Part shown: piece by piece, positions 1 through 8,804 of the stretch
Layout: each line of letters begins with the position of its first letter
Position numbering within the stretch: position 1 is the stretch's first letter
From: a bacterium
Lineage (GTDB): Bacteria; CAIWAD01
Length of the DNA stretch: 64,000 bases
NCBI GenBank assembly: GCA_030429345.1
Contig: JAUIFJ010000006.1
Span: 62,001 to 126,000 of the forward strand
Direction of reading: 5' to 3'
Translations under genes and position numbers: made by a program
The notes under the pieces: generated by a model
The model's database searches: none
What the model saw: the letters and a program-made list of their open reading frames with translations, nothing else
Told to the model about the DNA's origin: nothing

Positions 1-227
1 GAACCACCGATGATTTTGCGTCAACGACTGAAGCACGAATCATGCCATTCCATGTGGCACTGTTAATACTGGACTTGCCTGCAGAACTGCCAGACACGCC
101 CTTGCAGAACCGTTGGATCCTGAACAAACAATCAATGGCCGCTGTCCAGGCCGGTTCTCTGCGGAGTGGGAACAGGGGAATAAGAGCTGGAACCGCTGCA
201 GAGTGGAGGCAGCTGTGCTGTGGCGGA

Positions 228-701
228 TCAGCCCTTGCGGATCTTCTCCACCAGGGCCGTCGTGCTGCGGCCTTCGCGCAGTTCGATGGTTTCCACTCGG
301 CCGCCGGCGGCGATCACCTCGCGGGCGCCGACGATCTGGTCGACGGCATAATCGGCTCCCTTGACGAGGATATCGGGACGCAGCTCCTCGATCAGGCGCA
401 GGGGTGTGTCCTCCTCGAAGAGCACGATGCGGTCGACGCAGCTCAGGGCGGAGAGCACGAGGGCGCGATCCTCCTGCACGCAGAGCGGGCGCTCGGGCCC
501 CTTCAGGCGTCTCACGCTGGAGTCGCTGTTCAGTCCGAGGACCAGCCCTGCCCCCAGTTCGCGGGCCCGCTGCAGGTACTCCACGTGCCCCGCGTGCAAC
601 AAGTCGAAGACGCCGTTGGTGAACACGACCGCCTGCTGCCGATGCAACAGATCCAGGCGCCACTTCTGCGCCTCCCGCAAACTGACCAGCTTGTCATACA
701 T
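228..701 (-). CDS. hldE: D-glycero-beta-D-manno-heptose 1-phosphate adenylyltransferase (RfaE domain II type)
   Basis: A 157-residue cytidylyltransferase-fold enzyme that would transfer AMP to heptose 1-phosphate to make ADP-heptose for the LPS inner core in the cytosol. The HxGH signature (HAGH, residues 36-39) follows a [13 protein letters not shown] strand-loop; GLNSD, RPL and LVKGADY segments typical of RfaE2 follow. The length matches the stand-alone adenylyltransferase; the kinase half of bifunctional HldE is absent, so a separate kinase must be elsewhere. I chose the ATG at 701 because the protein then starts at the conserved region; an upstream in-frame ATG at 737 would add 12 residues. 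It lies 67 bases downstream of the DUF3108 gene and probably ends that transcription unit. Confidence 0.9.
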   Translation of the reverse strand: MYDKLVSLREAQKWRLDLLHRQQAVVFTNGVFDLLHAGHVEYLQRARELGAGLVLGLNSDSSVRRLKGPERPLCVQEDRALVLSALSCVDRIVLFEEDTPLRLIEELRPDILVKGADYAVDQIVGAREVIAAGGRVETIELREGRSTTALVEKIRKG

Positions 702-768
702 CAAAAACTCTCCCATGCGCAACCAACCCACCAACAAACTTCAATCTTCGTACTACAAACTTCATCCT

Positions 769-2232
769 TCATCCATCCCGTATTTCCTTCAACCTCAAAC
801 TGATCCGCCCCACGCCGATCTGGAACTTGGCTTCCAGCGGCAGGCTGCGCTCGTCGTCGCTGAAGGTCCCCCAGAACTCGCCGGTCAATCCGGCGATGCC
901 CTGGTAATCGGCCAGGCCATGCACCTTGCGCACGGGAACCCGCTGGCCAAGGGAACGGATACGATCCCTGCCGTCGGGCTCGATGATCGTGCGGTGCATC
1001 TCCTCGTCGATGATCGTCAACACGGACCCGTAGCGCTCTTCCTGCACCTGCCGCCTGGCGGCGAAAAGCAGGCTCAGGCCGTCGAAGACCTCCTGGGCCA
1101 GGGGCAGCTGCTGGTAGTGGATCACGCCGTCGGCCTTGTAGCCGTGGACCAGCAGGCGGCCGGCCTCGAAATCGCTGGTATACCTGGACTCGTAGCGCTC
1201 GTTGCCCTCCACGCTGTCCAGGTTGAACTCGAGGCTGTGCAGGCAGTGGCCCGGAATCAGGCTGCTGTACTCGTCGTGCAGGTCGATCAGCCAGCGGTAG
1301 ATCGGGTTGCTGTCGATCTTGTAGTACACGCGGTAGACGGGCATGCCGTCGGGCAGCGTAAGCTCGGCTCCCTCCACGCCGACGATCAGCGTCCCCAGCG
1401 GAATGAAGCCGAAGGAGACCGCGTACTCCCATTCGCGGCCGGGGGGAAAGAAGCGGGCGAAGTTCTCCCGCATGCGCTCGCGCCGCTCCCGAATGGTCGG
1501 CAGTCCTCCCAGCAGGTGCTCGACGCCGTGGCGACGGGCATACTCCTGCAGGCTGCGGTCGTTGTATACATGGTGATAGCGGTGGCCCAGGACCTCCAGC
1601 CAGCGCCGCGAAAGCGCGGGGCGCGCGGGTCCCGCCGCGGCAATCGCCTCCTCCAGCATGGGGCGCAGCGGATAGACATCGATTCCCTGGCGCCAGGTCT
1701 GCAGGGCCTGATCGAGGCGGCCCTCCCTCAGCAGGCCGCGGGCGCGATGCAGGTAGAGCCAGGAGTTGTCCGGCCGTTTCTCGATCAGCCGCACGCCCCA
1801 GGGCTCGAGGCGCGGATCCCGCAGGCGATCCAGCACGCCGAGCAGCAGGCGGGCGCTGTACTGCACTTCCGGCTTCAGGTCCACCGCCTGCTCCAGCAGG
1901 GGCAGGGCGGCGCTCGTGTCTCCCGCCTGCAGGCGGCAGCGGGATTCGTGATACAGCCTGGCAAAGGACGGCGTCGCCGCGGGCAGGGCGGCGAAGCGCT
2001 CGGCGAGCTGCCGCCACTGCTCCGCTCCGGCCTGTTCCTGGTCCAGCCTGCGACTGTCGACGATCAGGCCGTTGAGGGCCGCAAGTGCACTGCCGGATTC
2101 GGCGGCAAAGGCCGCGCGGGCCTCCTTCAGCCGGCCTTTCATCCACAGATCCAGGGCAGGCTGCATGCTCCCGTGCAATGCCCAGGCAAGCGGTGCCGCC
2201 AGCGCAAGCAGATAGAGACCGACCCGCATCAT
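769..2232 (-). CDS. TPR-like protein with DUF3108 domain
   Basis: 487 residues. The N terminus (MMRVGLYLLALAAPLAWA) looks like a signal peptide or anchor. Residues about 30-250 are alanine/leucine-rich helical repeats resembling TPRs. Residues about 265-487 match the DUF3108 family, starting near WEYAVSFGFIPLG; known members are periplasmic or envelope proteins of unknown function. The ATG at 2232 overlaps the dctM stop as ATGA, which argues for translational coupling and for this start rather than the upstream ATG at 2271. Its place after a TRAP transporter is probably operonic convenience; no function can be assigned. Confidence 0.75.
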   Translation of the reverse strand: MMRVGLYLLALAAPLAWALHGSMQPALDLWMKGRLKEARAAFAAESGSALAALNGLIVDSRRLDQEQAGAEQWRQLAERFAALPAATPSFARLYHESRCRLQAGDTSAALPLLEQAVDLKPEVQYSARLLLGVLDRLRDPRLEPWGVRLIEKRPDNSWLYLHRARGLLREGRLDQALQTWRQGIDVYPLRPMLEEAIAAAGPARPALSRRWLEVLGHRYHHVYNDRSLQEYARRHGVEHLLGGLPTIRERRERMRENFARFFPPGREWEYAVSFGFIPLGTLIVGVEGAELTLPDGMPVYRVYYKIDSNPIYRWLIDLHDEYSSLIPGHCLHSLEFNLDSVEGNERYESRYTSDFEAGRLLVHGYKADGVIHYQQLPLAQEVFDGLSLLFAARRQVQEERYGSVLTIIDEEMHRTIIEPDGRDRIRSLGQRVPVRKVHGLADYQGIAGLTGEFWGTFSDDERSLPLEAKFQIGVGRISLRLKEIRDG

Positions 2233-3491
2233 GCTCCCGCTTCTCCCAGCCAGAGGCTCAGGGCCGGCCACCAGGTCACCAGCAGCAGGGCAATGCCGAG
2301 CAGGCCCAGGTAGACCAGCGCGCTGCGGTAGAGTTCAAGCACCGGCCGATCGAAACGATAGCTGGCAATGAACAGGTTCAGGCCGACGGGCGGCGTCATG
2401 TAGCCGATTTCCAGGTTCGTCAGGAAAATCACTCCCAGGTGCAGGGGGTGGATGCCGAAGGATTCCGCCACCGGCAGAATCAGCGGCACCACCACGATGA
2501 TCGCGCTGAAAATGTCCATCAGGCAGCCGACGATCAGCAGGAAGACATTGAGCAGGATCAGGAAGCCGATGCGGCTGTCCACATGGTTCCCGATCCAGCC
2601 CAGCAGCTGCTGAGGCACTTCCGCGTCGACCAGGTAGTTGGTCAGGCCCAGGGCGCAGCCCAGGATGAGCAGCACGGCGCCGACCATGGTCATGCTCTCC
2701 CCCGCCAGCGCCGGCAGGCGCCTCAGGGGAATGTCCCGTGTCACGAAGACCTCGACCACCAGCACGTAGACCGCCGTGACCGCCGCCGCCTCGGCGGGGG
2801 TGACAATGCCCCCGTAGATCAGCCAGAGCACCAGCGGCGGCAGGGGTAGTTCCCAGGCCGCCTCCCTGACGGCGGCCAGCAGCTCGGAGGCCTGGAAGGG
2901 CTGTCGCGGAATGCCCGCCTTGCGCGCGGCATGGGCCGCGTAGAGTCCCAGAATCCCCAGGATCAGGATGCCGGGGAGCAGGGCGGCGCGGAAGAGGCCG
3001 TCGATCGAGACGCCGGCCACCAGGCCGTAGAGGATGATCGGCAGACTGGGCGGAAACAGCAGGCCCAGGCTGCCGGAAGTGGTCATCAGCCCCAGGCTGA
3101 AGCGTTCCGGGTAGCCCTCTTTCAAGAGGACCGGAAAGAGCAGTCCGCCCAGGGCAATGATCGTCACTCCGGAGGCCCCGGTAAAGGCCGTGAAGAGCGC
3201 GCAGGCCACAAGACTGACAATGGCCAGGCCTCCGGGCAGCCAGGCCAGGCCGGCGCGGGAAAGGCGCACGATGCGGGAAGGCAGGCCGGACTCGGCCATC
3301 AGAAAGCCGGCGAAGGTGAAAAGGGGAATCGCCACCAGCACCGGCTGGCTGGCCATGCGGTAGAGTTCGATGATGATCGCCGCCGCGTCGATCTCCGCCG
3401 CCGCGAAAGCCAACAGGGCGATGGCGGCAATGATGACGAAGAGCGGCGTGCCGATCAGGGCGGCCAGCGCCAGCGCGAGGCCCTGGATCAC
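2229..3491 (-). CDS. dctM: TRAP transporter large permease (DctM family)
   Basis: 420 residues, the usual DctM length, with about a dozen hydrophobic segments. Family landmarks include the N-terminal GTPLFVIIAAIALL segment, the FTGASGVTI loop, TSGSLGLLFPPSLPIILYG, and TPPVGLNLF near the C terminus. It forms the ion-coupled transmembrane channel of a tripartite ATP-independent periplasmic transporter. Its start overlaps the dctQ stop (ATGA), and its stop overlaps the next gene. The substrate is not visible from sequence; TRAP systems mostly carry C4-dicarboxylates, sialic acid or other organic acids. Confidence 0.93.
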   Translation of the reverse strand: MIQGLALALAALIGTPLFVIIAAIALLAFAAAEIDAAAIIIELYRMASQPVLVAIPLFTFAGFLMAESGLPSRIVRLSRAGLAWLPGGLAIVSLVACALFTAFTGASGVTIIALGGLLFPVLLKEGYPERFSLGLMTTSGSLGLLFPPSLPIILYGLVAGVSIDGLFRAALLPGILILGILGLYAAHAARKAGIPRQPFQASELLAAVREAAWELPLPPLVLWLIYGGIVTPAEAAAVTAVYVLVVEVFVTRDIPLRRLPALAGESMTMVGAVLLILGCALGLTNYLVDAEVPQQLLGWIGNHVDSRIGFLILLNVFLLIVGCLMDIFSAIIVVVPLILPVAESFGIHPLHLGVIFLTNLEIGYMTPPVGLNLFIASYRFDRPVLELYRSALVYLGLLGIALLLVTWWPALSLWLGEAGA

Positions 3492-3970
3492 GGCCGCTCC
3501 TCCTTCTCCCGCGTCAGGGCAAGGGGCAGGTCGAGCAGGAAGTGGAAGGCGATCAATGCGAAGCCCCAGGGGATGACGGCAAGCACGAAGCTCCGCGGAA
3601 TGCCGGCAATGGCCGGTCCGCCCTGCTCGAATTCGAGGAAGGTCCAGCCCGCGCGGGCCAGCAGGAGGCAGACCAGCAGCCCGAGGAGTGAAGACAGCAG
3701 GTGCAGGAAGACCTTCACCTTCCCCCGCGCCAGCCTTCCCAGGGCGTCAATGGCAATGTGCTGTCCCTTCGCGGTGGCCAGCGCTCCTCCCAGGAAGGCG
3801 ATCCAGAGCACCATGTGGCGGATCAGCGGATCGGCCCAGAGCAAACCGCCCTGGAACTGGCGCAGCAGCACCTGGCTGAAGCTGAGCCCTGTGGCGGCCA
3901 GCAGAAGCAGTCCCAGCGCCAGGGTCTCCACGCGGATCAATCCGTCGCGCAGGCCCGACAGGAATCTCAT
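3488..3970 (-). CDS. dctQ: TRAP transporter small permease (DctQ family)
   Basis: 160 residues with four hydrophobic segments, including one around LALGLLLLAATGLSFSQVLL, as expected for the DctQ subunit that partners DctM in the inner membrane. The WADPLIRHMVLWIAFLGGA motif and the GQHIAIDAL loop are characteristic. A longer open frame runs upstream to 4483, but the ATG at 3970 gives the family-sized protein and overlaps the dctP stop as ATGA. Confidence 0.9.
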   Translation of the reverse strand: MRFLSGLRDGLIRVETLALGLLLLAATGLSFSQVLLRQFQGGLLWADPLIRHMVLWIAFLGGALATAKGQHIAIDALGRLARGKVKVFLHLLSSLLGLLVCLLLARAGWTFLEFEQGGPAIAGIPRSFVLAVIPWGFALIAFHFLLDLPLALTREKEERP

Positions 3971-4986
3971 TTCACACCCGTGGCGGCGCGCTGACCTTGC
4001 ACGATTGTGCGCACCTGGTCCAGCAGTTCGCGGCTGTAGAGTTCGCCGGCGAGGTCCTCGTGCACGGTCAAGCCCAGGGACTCGAAGGCCCGCTTGTCTT
4101 CGCGGCTCGTCTCGACCATTGGAATGCCCGAGTCGATGAAGGCCTGCAGGGCGACCTCGTTCTCCTGCCGGCTGGCCAGGGTCAGGCGGCGCAGCTCGCG
4201 ACGGGCGATCTCGCGGATTCTTGCCCGATCCGCCGGATCGATCTTCTTCCAGGCGCGCTGGCTGACCAGGACGGCTCCGGCGGCATTGGCCATGGCCACG
4301 TCGCTGACATGCTTGACCCGGCTCTGCCACTGCAGCACACTGGCCCCGTAGGGTGAAGCATAGGCGGCGTTGATCAGGCCGGTCTGGAAACTGGTCAGCA
4401 CGTCCGGCAGGGCAAGGGGCACGGGATTCAGATCGAGGGCCTTGAAGTAGGCTTCGGCCAGAGGATCGCCTTCCCAGATCCACATTTTCTGCCGGCGCAG
4501 GTCGTCCAGGCTGGTGATCGGAGACTGGCTGAAAAAGCGTACGAAGCCGACCTCGGCCCAGCCCAGCAGCACGAAACCCTTTTCCTGGAAGAGGCCGTCA
4601 AAGGTCTCGAAGAGCCCTTCGCGCACGGAGTCGACTTCGGCGTAGTCGCGGAAGAGGAAGGGCAGGTCGAGCACGCGGGATTCGGGCTGGATCAGGCCCA
4701 TGCCCAGGCCGGTGAAGCCGCCGGCCTGCAACTGGTTGATGCGCATCTTGCGGATCACGTCCTGCTCGTCGCCCTGGACGCCGCCGGCGTAGAACTTGAA
4801 GCCTACGCGGCCTGCGGTGGCCTCGCGCACCTGGCTGTCCAGATCGCTCATGATCTGCATCCAGGTGGACTGGTGCGGGGCGACGGTGGCGAACTTGATC
4901 AGCACCTCTTCCCCTTTCGCGAAGGCCGGGGAAAGCGTGGCCAGCAACAGGAAGCAGGCGAAGAGGCGCGCGGTCCAGGTGTGCAT
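3967..4986 (-). CDS. dctP: TRAP transporter periplasmic solute-binding protein (DctP family)
   Basis: 339 residues beginning with a clear Sec signal peptide (MHTWTARLFACFLLLATLSPAFA). The mature part starts IKFATVAPHQSTWMQIMSDL, a typical DctP opening, and contains the family region PLAEAYFKALDLNPVPLAL with the TGLINAAYASPYG stretch. It captures the substrate in the periplasm for DctQM. The ATG at 4986 is preceded by AAGGAG at good spacing, which sets the start against longer frames reaching 5292. It is first of the dctPQM set, 91 bases after the TetR gene. Confidence 0.93.
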   Translation of the reverse strand: MHTWTARLFACFLLLATLSPAFAKGEEVLIKFATVAPHQSTWMQIMSDLDSQVREATAGRVGFKFYAGGVQGDEQDVIRKMRINQLQAGGFTGLGMGLIQPESRVLDLPFLFRDYAEVDSVREGLFETFDGLFQEKGFVLLGWAEVGFVRFFSQSPITSLDDLRRQKMWIWEGDPLAEAYFKALDLNPVPLALPDVLTSFQTGLINAAYASPYGASVLQWQSRVKHVSDVAMANAAGAVLVSQRAWKKIDPADRARIREIARRELRRLTLASRQENEVALQAFIDSGIPMVETSREDKRAFESLGLTVHEDLAGELYSRELLDQVRTIVQGQRAATGVK

Positions 4987-5077
4987 ATGGGAAAACTCCT
5001 TGATCAGCAAGAGGATCATTCTCCTTTGAGCGCCCGCCCCCTGCGGGTCCTCTTCCCTTGTACGGGCCTCCTGGAAG

Positions 5078-5632
5078 TCAGGATCCCTTCGCGACCGGCA
5101 CCTGGCTGAAGGCCTGCAGCAGGTCCTCGACCAGGCTGAAGACCGGGAGATTGCGATCGACCTGGCTCTGAATGGCCAGTCCCTGGATCGCGGCGGTGAA
5201 GAGGCGGCGGCGATCCTCGCCTTCCAGTCCCAGCAGGTCCCCCAGCTGCTTGCGGCGCCGTTCCAGGAAGCGGCTGAAGCTGTCGCGCACAAGCGGCTGA
5301 TAGCGGGCGATGGTGTAGATCTCGTTCAACAGGCGCGCTCGCACGAAGACGATCTGAACCAGGAAATCCTGCACCTCCTCCCGGCTGCGCACCTGATCCA
5401 GTTCCTGGCCGATCTCCTCGTCCATCTCTTCGACCAGCGCGGCAAAGAGGCCGTCCTTGGAACCGAAATAGTGGTGCACAAGCCCATGATTGACGCCTGC
5501 TTCCACGGCAATGCACTTGACGCTGCAGGCGGCATAGCCTTTTTCGATCAGGCAGGTGCGCACCGCGTCAAGCAACTTGCGCGGCGCGCTGCCTGGCTGG
5601 TAACGCTTCTCTTGCTGCGGGGTTTCAGCCAT
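5078..5632 (-). CDS. TetR/AcrR family transcriptional regulator
   Basis: 184 residues. The N-terminal helix-turn-helix is recognisable: RKLLDAVRTCLIEKGYAACSVKCIAVEAGVNHGLVHHYFGSKDGLFAAL (given here only as the TetR_N region, residues about 17-65). The C-terminal ligand domain is not family-specific. It lies between a small repeat protein and dctP in the same orientation, so it may control the transporter unit, but no operator was identified. Start ATG at 5632 gives a standard N terminus; the open frame continues upstream to 5800 without better support. Confidence 0.88.
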   Translation of the reverse strand: MAETPQQEKRYQPGSAPRKLLDAVRTCLIEKGYAACSVKCIAVEAGVNHGLVHHYFGSKDGLFAALVEEMDEEIGQELDQVRSREEVQDFLVQIVFVRARLLNEIYTIARYQPLVRDSFSRFLERRRKQLGDLLGLEGEDRRRLFTAAIQGLAIQSQVDRNLPVFSLVEDLLQAFSQVPVAKGS

Positions 5633-5643
5633 AGCGGGATCCG

Positions 5644-6156
5644 CTACCTGGGCCAATTGAGGATCGGGAAGACCTTGAAGGCCCCGCCGCTGTCCGCGAT
5701 GTTGATCAGTCCGAGCTGCACGCCGCGCAGATTGCCGGTCCGGTTGATCAGGCCCAGCTGCAGGCCATGATTGCTGCCGGCGCTGCTGTAGAAGCCCCAC
5801 TGCAGGCCACGCAGCGTTTCACAGTCATTCCACAAGCCGAACTGTGCACCGCTGACCTCGCCCTCCGTACCGGCGTAGAGCCAGTTGTACTGTACTCCGG
5901 TCAGGTCCCCCTTGTTGATGCCGACCCAGGCCAGCTGCAGGCCGGTCATCCCGTCGTCGGTTCGCCCGACCACTCCCCAGTCGATGCCGCTGAGGCTGCT
6001 GTTGTGGCTGTAGACCAGGTTGATCCGCAGGCCGTTCACGCTTTCATCGGCATCGGAAGTCTGGACATTGGGCAGGATGCCCAGGGAAATCGGCACGTCG
6101 GCCAGCACGGGACCGGAAAGGGCCAGCAGCAGACCGAGGGATAGCAGGTGTTTCAC
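5644..6156 (-). CDS. LA_2272-like surface repeat protein
   Basis: 170 residues with a signal peptide (residues 1-19, ending PVLADV). The mature protein is built of short repeats with the pattern GxQxGxxN: TGLQLAWVGIN, TGVQYNWLY, SGAQFGLWN, RGLQWGFYS, HGLQLGLIN, RGVQLGLIN. This pattern fits the LA_2272 surface repeat family known from Leptospira and other Gram-negatives; molecular function is unknown. The start is a GTG at 6156, preceded by AAAGGAG, and it overlaps the lgt stop as GTGA, so translation is probably coupled. Confidence 0.75.
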   Translation of the reverse strand: MKHLLSLGLLLALSGPVLADVPISLGILPNVQTSDADESVNGLRINLVYSHNSSLSGIDWGVVGRTDDGMTGLQLAWVGINKGDLTGVQYNWLYAGTEGEVSGAQFGLWNDCETLRGLQWGFYSSAGSNHGLQLGLINRTGNLRGVQLGLINIADSGGAFKVFPILNWPR

Positions 6157-6956
6157 GAGTGCTCCTTTGAGGATATGGCGAGCCTCCTGGCCCGCAGAAG
6201 TAGATACAGTCCTCCAGCCACGGCCGGAATCGAAAGCCACTGCCCCATGCTGAAAGGAGGCAGCACCTGGAAATCGGCCTGGTGGATCTTGAAATGCTCC
6301 AGCAGAAAGCGCGCCCCGAAAACCAGCAGCAGGAACCATCCCAGTAATTGCCCGGGGATCATGCGCTGCCAATGCCTTTCGAGCAGGGCGAAGAGAAAGA
6401 CGAAAATCACACCGTAGCTGATCGATTCGTAGAGCTGTACTGGATGGCGAGGCAGGTCATCCACCCGCTCGAAGACCACGGCCCAGGGCAGATCGCTGGG
6501 ACGCCCCAGGATCTCCGAGTTGAAGAAATTGCCCATGCGGATCAGCATGCCCGCCAAGGCCACCGTGATCACCACGCGATCAAGCAGCCACAGCCAGGGT
6601 TGGTCCGGGGTTCGGCGCGAGAAAAACCACAGTCCGCCCAGGATGCCGATCGCCGCCCCGTGACTCGCCAGCCCTCCCTGCCAGACCAGCAGGATCTTCC
6701 AGGGCTGGCTCAGATAATAGGCCGGGTCGTAGAACAGGCAGTGCCCCAGCCGTGCGCCGACGACGGTGGAAACCATCATCCAGATCAGCAGGCGATCCAG
6801 GTCTTCCATGGAGCGGCCTTCGCGACGGTAGATCCGTCCCATGAGCTGAAAGCCCAGCAGGAAGGCCACCATGAACAGCAGCCCGTACCAGCGAACCGCC
6901 AGCGGGCCGATGCGGAAGAGTTCGGGGTCGATGCTCCAGGCAAGTGCGGCGCTCAC
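6153..6956 (-). CDS. lgt: Prolipoprotein diacylglyceryl transferase
   Basis: 267 residues, the normal Lgt length, with seven predicted membrane segments. It transfers diacylglycerol from phosphatidylglycerol to the lipobox cysteine of prolipoproteins at the inner membrane. Diagnostic sites are visible: LASHGAAIGILGG (the conserved His-Gly region), RMGNFFNSEILGRPSDLPWAV (the Lgt signature with its essential Arg and Asn), and HPVQLYES. The start is GTG at 6956. This fits the several lipoproteins in the window (25449, 30052, 23388). Confidence 0.96.
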   Translation of the reverse strand: MSAALAWSIDPELFRIGPLAVRWYGLLFMVAFLLGFQLMGRIYRREGRSMEDLDRLLIWMMVSTVVGARLGHCLFYDPAYYLSQPWKILLVWQGGLASHGAAIGILGGLWFFSRRTPDQPWLWLLDRVVITVALAGMLIRMGNFFNSEILGRPSDLPWAVVFERVDDLPRHPVQLYESISYGVIFVFLFALLERHWQRMIPGQLLGWFLLLVFGARFLLEHFKIHQADFQVLPPFSMGQWLSIPAVAGGLYLLLRARRLAISSKEHS

Positions 6957-7055
6957 AAGGGGGCCTCGGCTGGGAATTTCCGGTGACGCATGGAAGCAGG
7001 GAAGGTAGCATTGCCGAAGACGAGGCGCACGAAAGGATCCGGTTCCCTCGCTTTC

Positions 7056-8264
7056 CTAGGACGAGTCCTTCCAGCAGGACTGCACACGCCGGAAGACGGC
7101 GGACCAGCGGTAGTCCTCCAGCGTGGAAGGAATGGTGGGAGCGGGCTCGTCCAGCGCGCGGCAAAGGGCCTGCAGCAGACGTTCTCGGAAGGCAGGCAGA
7201 TCGGCCTTCTCCGGAACATCGATGGCCAGACGCGGTGGCCGGACCGGCAGCAGGGCGCTGCCCAGGTCTTTCTTCAGGCGCGCCAAGCCACCGGGCAGGT
7301 CCGTGGCCACCAGCCGGCAGCCGCAGGCCAGGGCCTCGACCAGGACGAGGGGCAACCCTTCGTAATACGATGGCAGGACCAGGGCCTTGACGCGGCCCAT
7401 CAGGCGGGCCAGCTCCGCAGGGTCCAGGCGGCCGTGGTTCTGCACCCGCGCTCCAAGCGCCTTCATGCGCTCTTCGAATTCCCGGCCCTCTTCTCCGCCC
7501 CCGGCTCCCGCCACGTGCAGACAGAATCCGGAGCGCCCCTTCGCCAGGGCGGGGACGATGGCCAGCAGCTCGTCCAGCCCCTTGGCCCGGGCGAACTTGC
7601 CCACATAGAGCAGCTGGTTCTCTCCGGGATCGCTTCGCTGCCCCTCGTGGAAGAGCTCCTCGCGGTAGCCCGCCCCGGCCACCGTGATGCGTTCCGGAGG
7701 AATGCCCAGGCAGTCCTGCAGACGCTGCGCCTGGCTCTCTTCGAGCACGACAAAGCGATCGGCGCGCGCGCAGCCCTGCAGCACCTGTTCCCGCAGGTGG
7801 GGGCACAGCTCGAACTGCCGCAGGCCGGTGGCGTGGCAATGGATCACCTGGGGAACCCGCGGGCAGATCTCCTTGACGATCGAACTCAGGAGCCACAGGT
7901 GGTGGCTGTGGATCACATCCGGTCGGAAGGACTCCACGGCCTCGGCGACGGCCTTGCGCCAGGATGTGCGATAGGCATCCAGCTGGTCGCTGCGAAGGCT
8001 CGAGAAGCGTGTACTCTCGTAGGGCATGCGGTCGCTCATGCCGGGAATCGCGAAGGGCAGCGCTCCCTCGCCGAAGCACAAAGTGCGAATTCGATCCGCC
8101 GGTAATTCTCCGACCTGCGGCGGCGGGGAACCAGAGGGCTGCCCGCAGAGCACTCCCTGCTCCCAGCCGGCCTCTCCGGCCAGGCGGACCAGGGCATCCA
8201 GCGTGATCCCGCTGCCCGTCAGCAGCGGCCGCTGGGAAAGAAGGTGGAGGACTGTGCCGGCCAT
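7056..8264 (-). CDS. Glycosyltransferase family 4 (GT-B fold)
   Basis: 402 residues. The N-terminal half contains the acceptor-side segment DVIHSHHLWLL. The C-terminal half carries the GT4 hallmarks: a donor-side strand QLLYVGKFARAKGLDELL and the E-x7-E motif in SYYEGLPLVLVEALACG. It would add a sugar from a nucleotide sugar during cell-surface polysaccharide or LPS assembly. The ATG at 8264 gives a normal GT4 N terminus (MAGTVLHLLSQRPLLTGSG); the open frame extends upstream to 8414 but that part lies in repeat DNA. Exact sugar specificity cannot be told. Confidence 0.85.
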   Translation of the reverse strand: MAGTVLHLLSQRPLLTGSGITLDALVRLAGEAGWEQGVLCGQPSGSPPPQVGELPADRIRTLCFGEGALPFAIPGMSDRMPYESTRFSSLRSDQLDAYRTSWRKAVAEAVESFRPDVIHSHHLWLLSSIVKEICPRVPQVIHCHATGLRQFELCPHLREQVLQGCARADRFVVLEESQAQRLQDCLGIPPERITVAGAGYREELFHEGQRSDPGENQLLYVGKFARAKGLDELLAIVPALAKGRSGFCLHVAGAGGGEEGREFEERMKALGARVQNHGRLDPAELARLMGRVKALVLPSYYEGLPLVLVEALACGCRLVATDLPGGLARLKKDLGSALLPVRPPRLAIDVPEKADLPAFRERLLQALCRALDEPAPTIPSTLEDYRWSAVFRRVQSCWKDSS

Positions 8265-8344
8265 GAGGATCCTGCCGTTTCTTGGACCTGGTGTACAATC
8301 AACACGCGGGGCCACGCCCTCGTGAACCATCACCCACCCTCGCA

Positions 8345-8790
8345 ATGCCACCCACGACCGCGGACCAGGGCCCGCGGCCATCGTTCGTTGCCCCCTGCGG
8401 GGGCGGCAATCCATTGCGGGACATCAAACCGTCGTGGGGCGTTCCACCGACCGCGGGGGCGGCAATCCATTGCGGGACATCAAACCGTCGTGGGGCGTTC
8501 CACCGACCGCGTGGGCGGCAACCCATTGCGGGGCATCAAACCGTCGTGGGGCGTTCCACCGACCGCGGACCAGGGCCCGCGGCTATCGTTCGTTGCCCCT
8601 GCGGGGGCGGTGGGTCAGTTGTGACACACCATCGCGGCATCCCGGACAATCAACGAAACACCGGTCCGCATCCCGGCAACGCCAGTCCCGCAGGGGCTGA
8701 CAATGATAGCCGCGGGCCTTGGTCCGCGGACACCATGAAATCCGCGGACGCAATGCCACCCACGACCGCGGACCAGGGTCCGCGGGCACG
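8345..8790. repeat. Intergenic repeat mosaic
   Basis: The gap between two minus-strand genes is filled with GC-rich repeats. A 20-base near-palindromic core (CCGCGGACCAGGGCCCGCGG) appears at 8358-8377 and 8563-8582, as an inverted variant at 8710-8729, and as a one-base variant at 8766-8785. The flanking ATCGTTCGTTGCCCC block also recurs and is inverted near 8690-8710, so 8563-8610 and 8690-8729 could pair as a long imperfect hairpin. No coding capacity is credible here. It resembles REP/BIME-type or miniature mobile arrays, but matches no family I can name. Confidence 0.8.
8402..8569. repeat. Three tandem 56-bp repeats
   Basis: The unit starts GGCGGCAAYCCATTGCGGG and ends in the CACCGACCGCGG stretch. 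Copies begin at 8402, 8458 and 8514. Copies 1 and 2 are almost identical; copy 3 differs at a few positions. The array runs straight into the second copy of the 20-base palindromic core. Confidence 0.9.
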
Positions 8791-8804
8791 ATGAAATTCA
8801 CGAA

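Noticed and set aside
42-803. Long plus-strand open frames at the left edge
   Set aside because: They mirror hldE and the DUF3108 gene on the other strand and have no family features.
8402-8569. CRISPR array
   Set aside because: The 56-bp units are contiguous with no unique spacers, and no cas gene is near.
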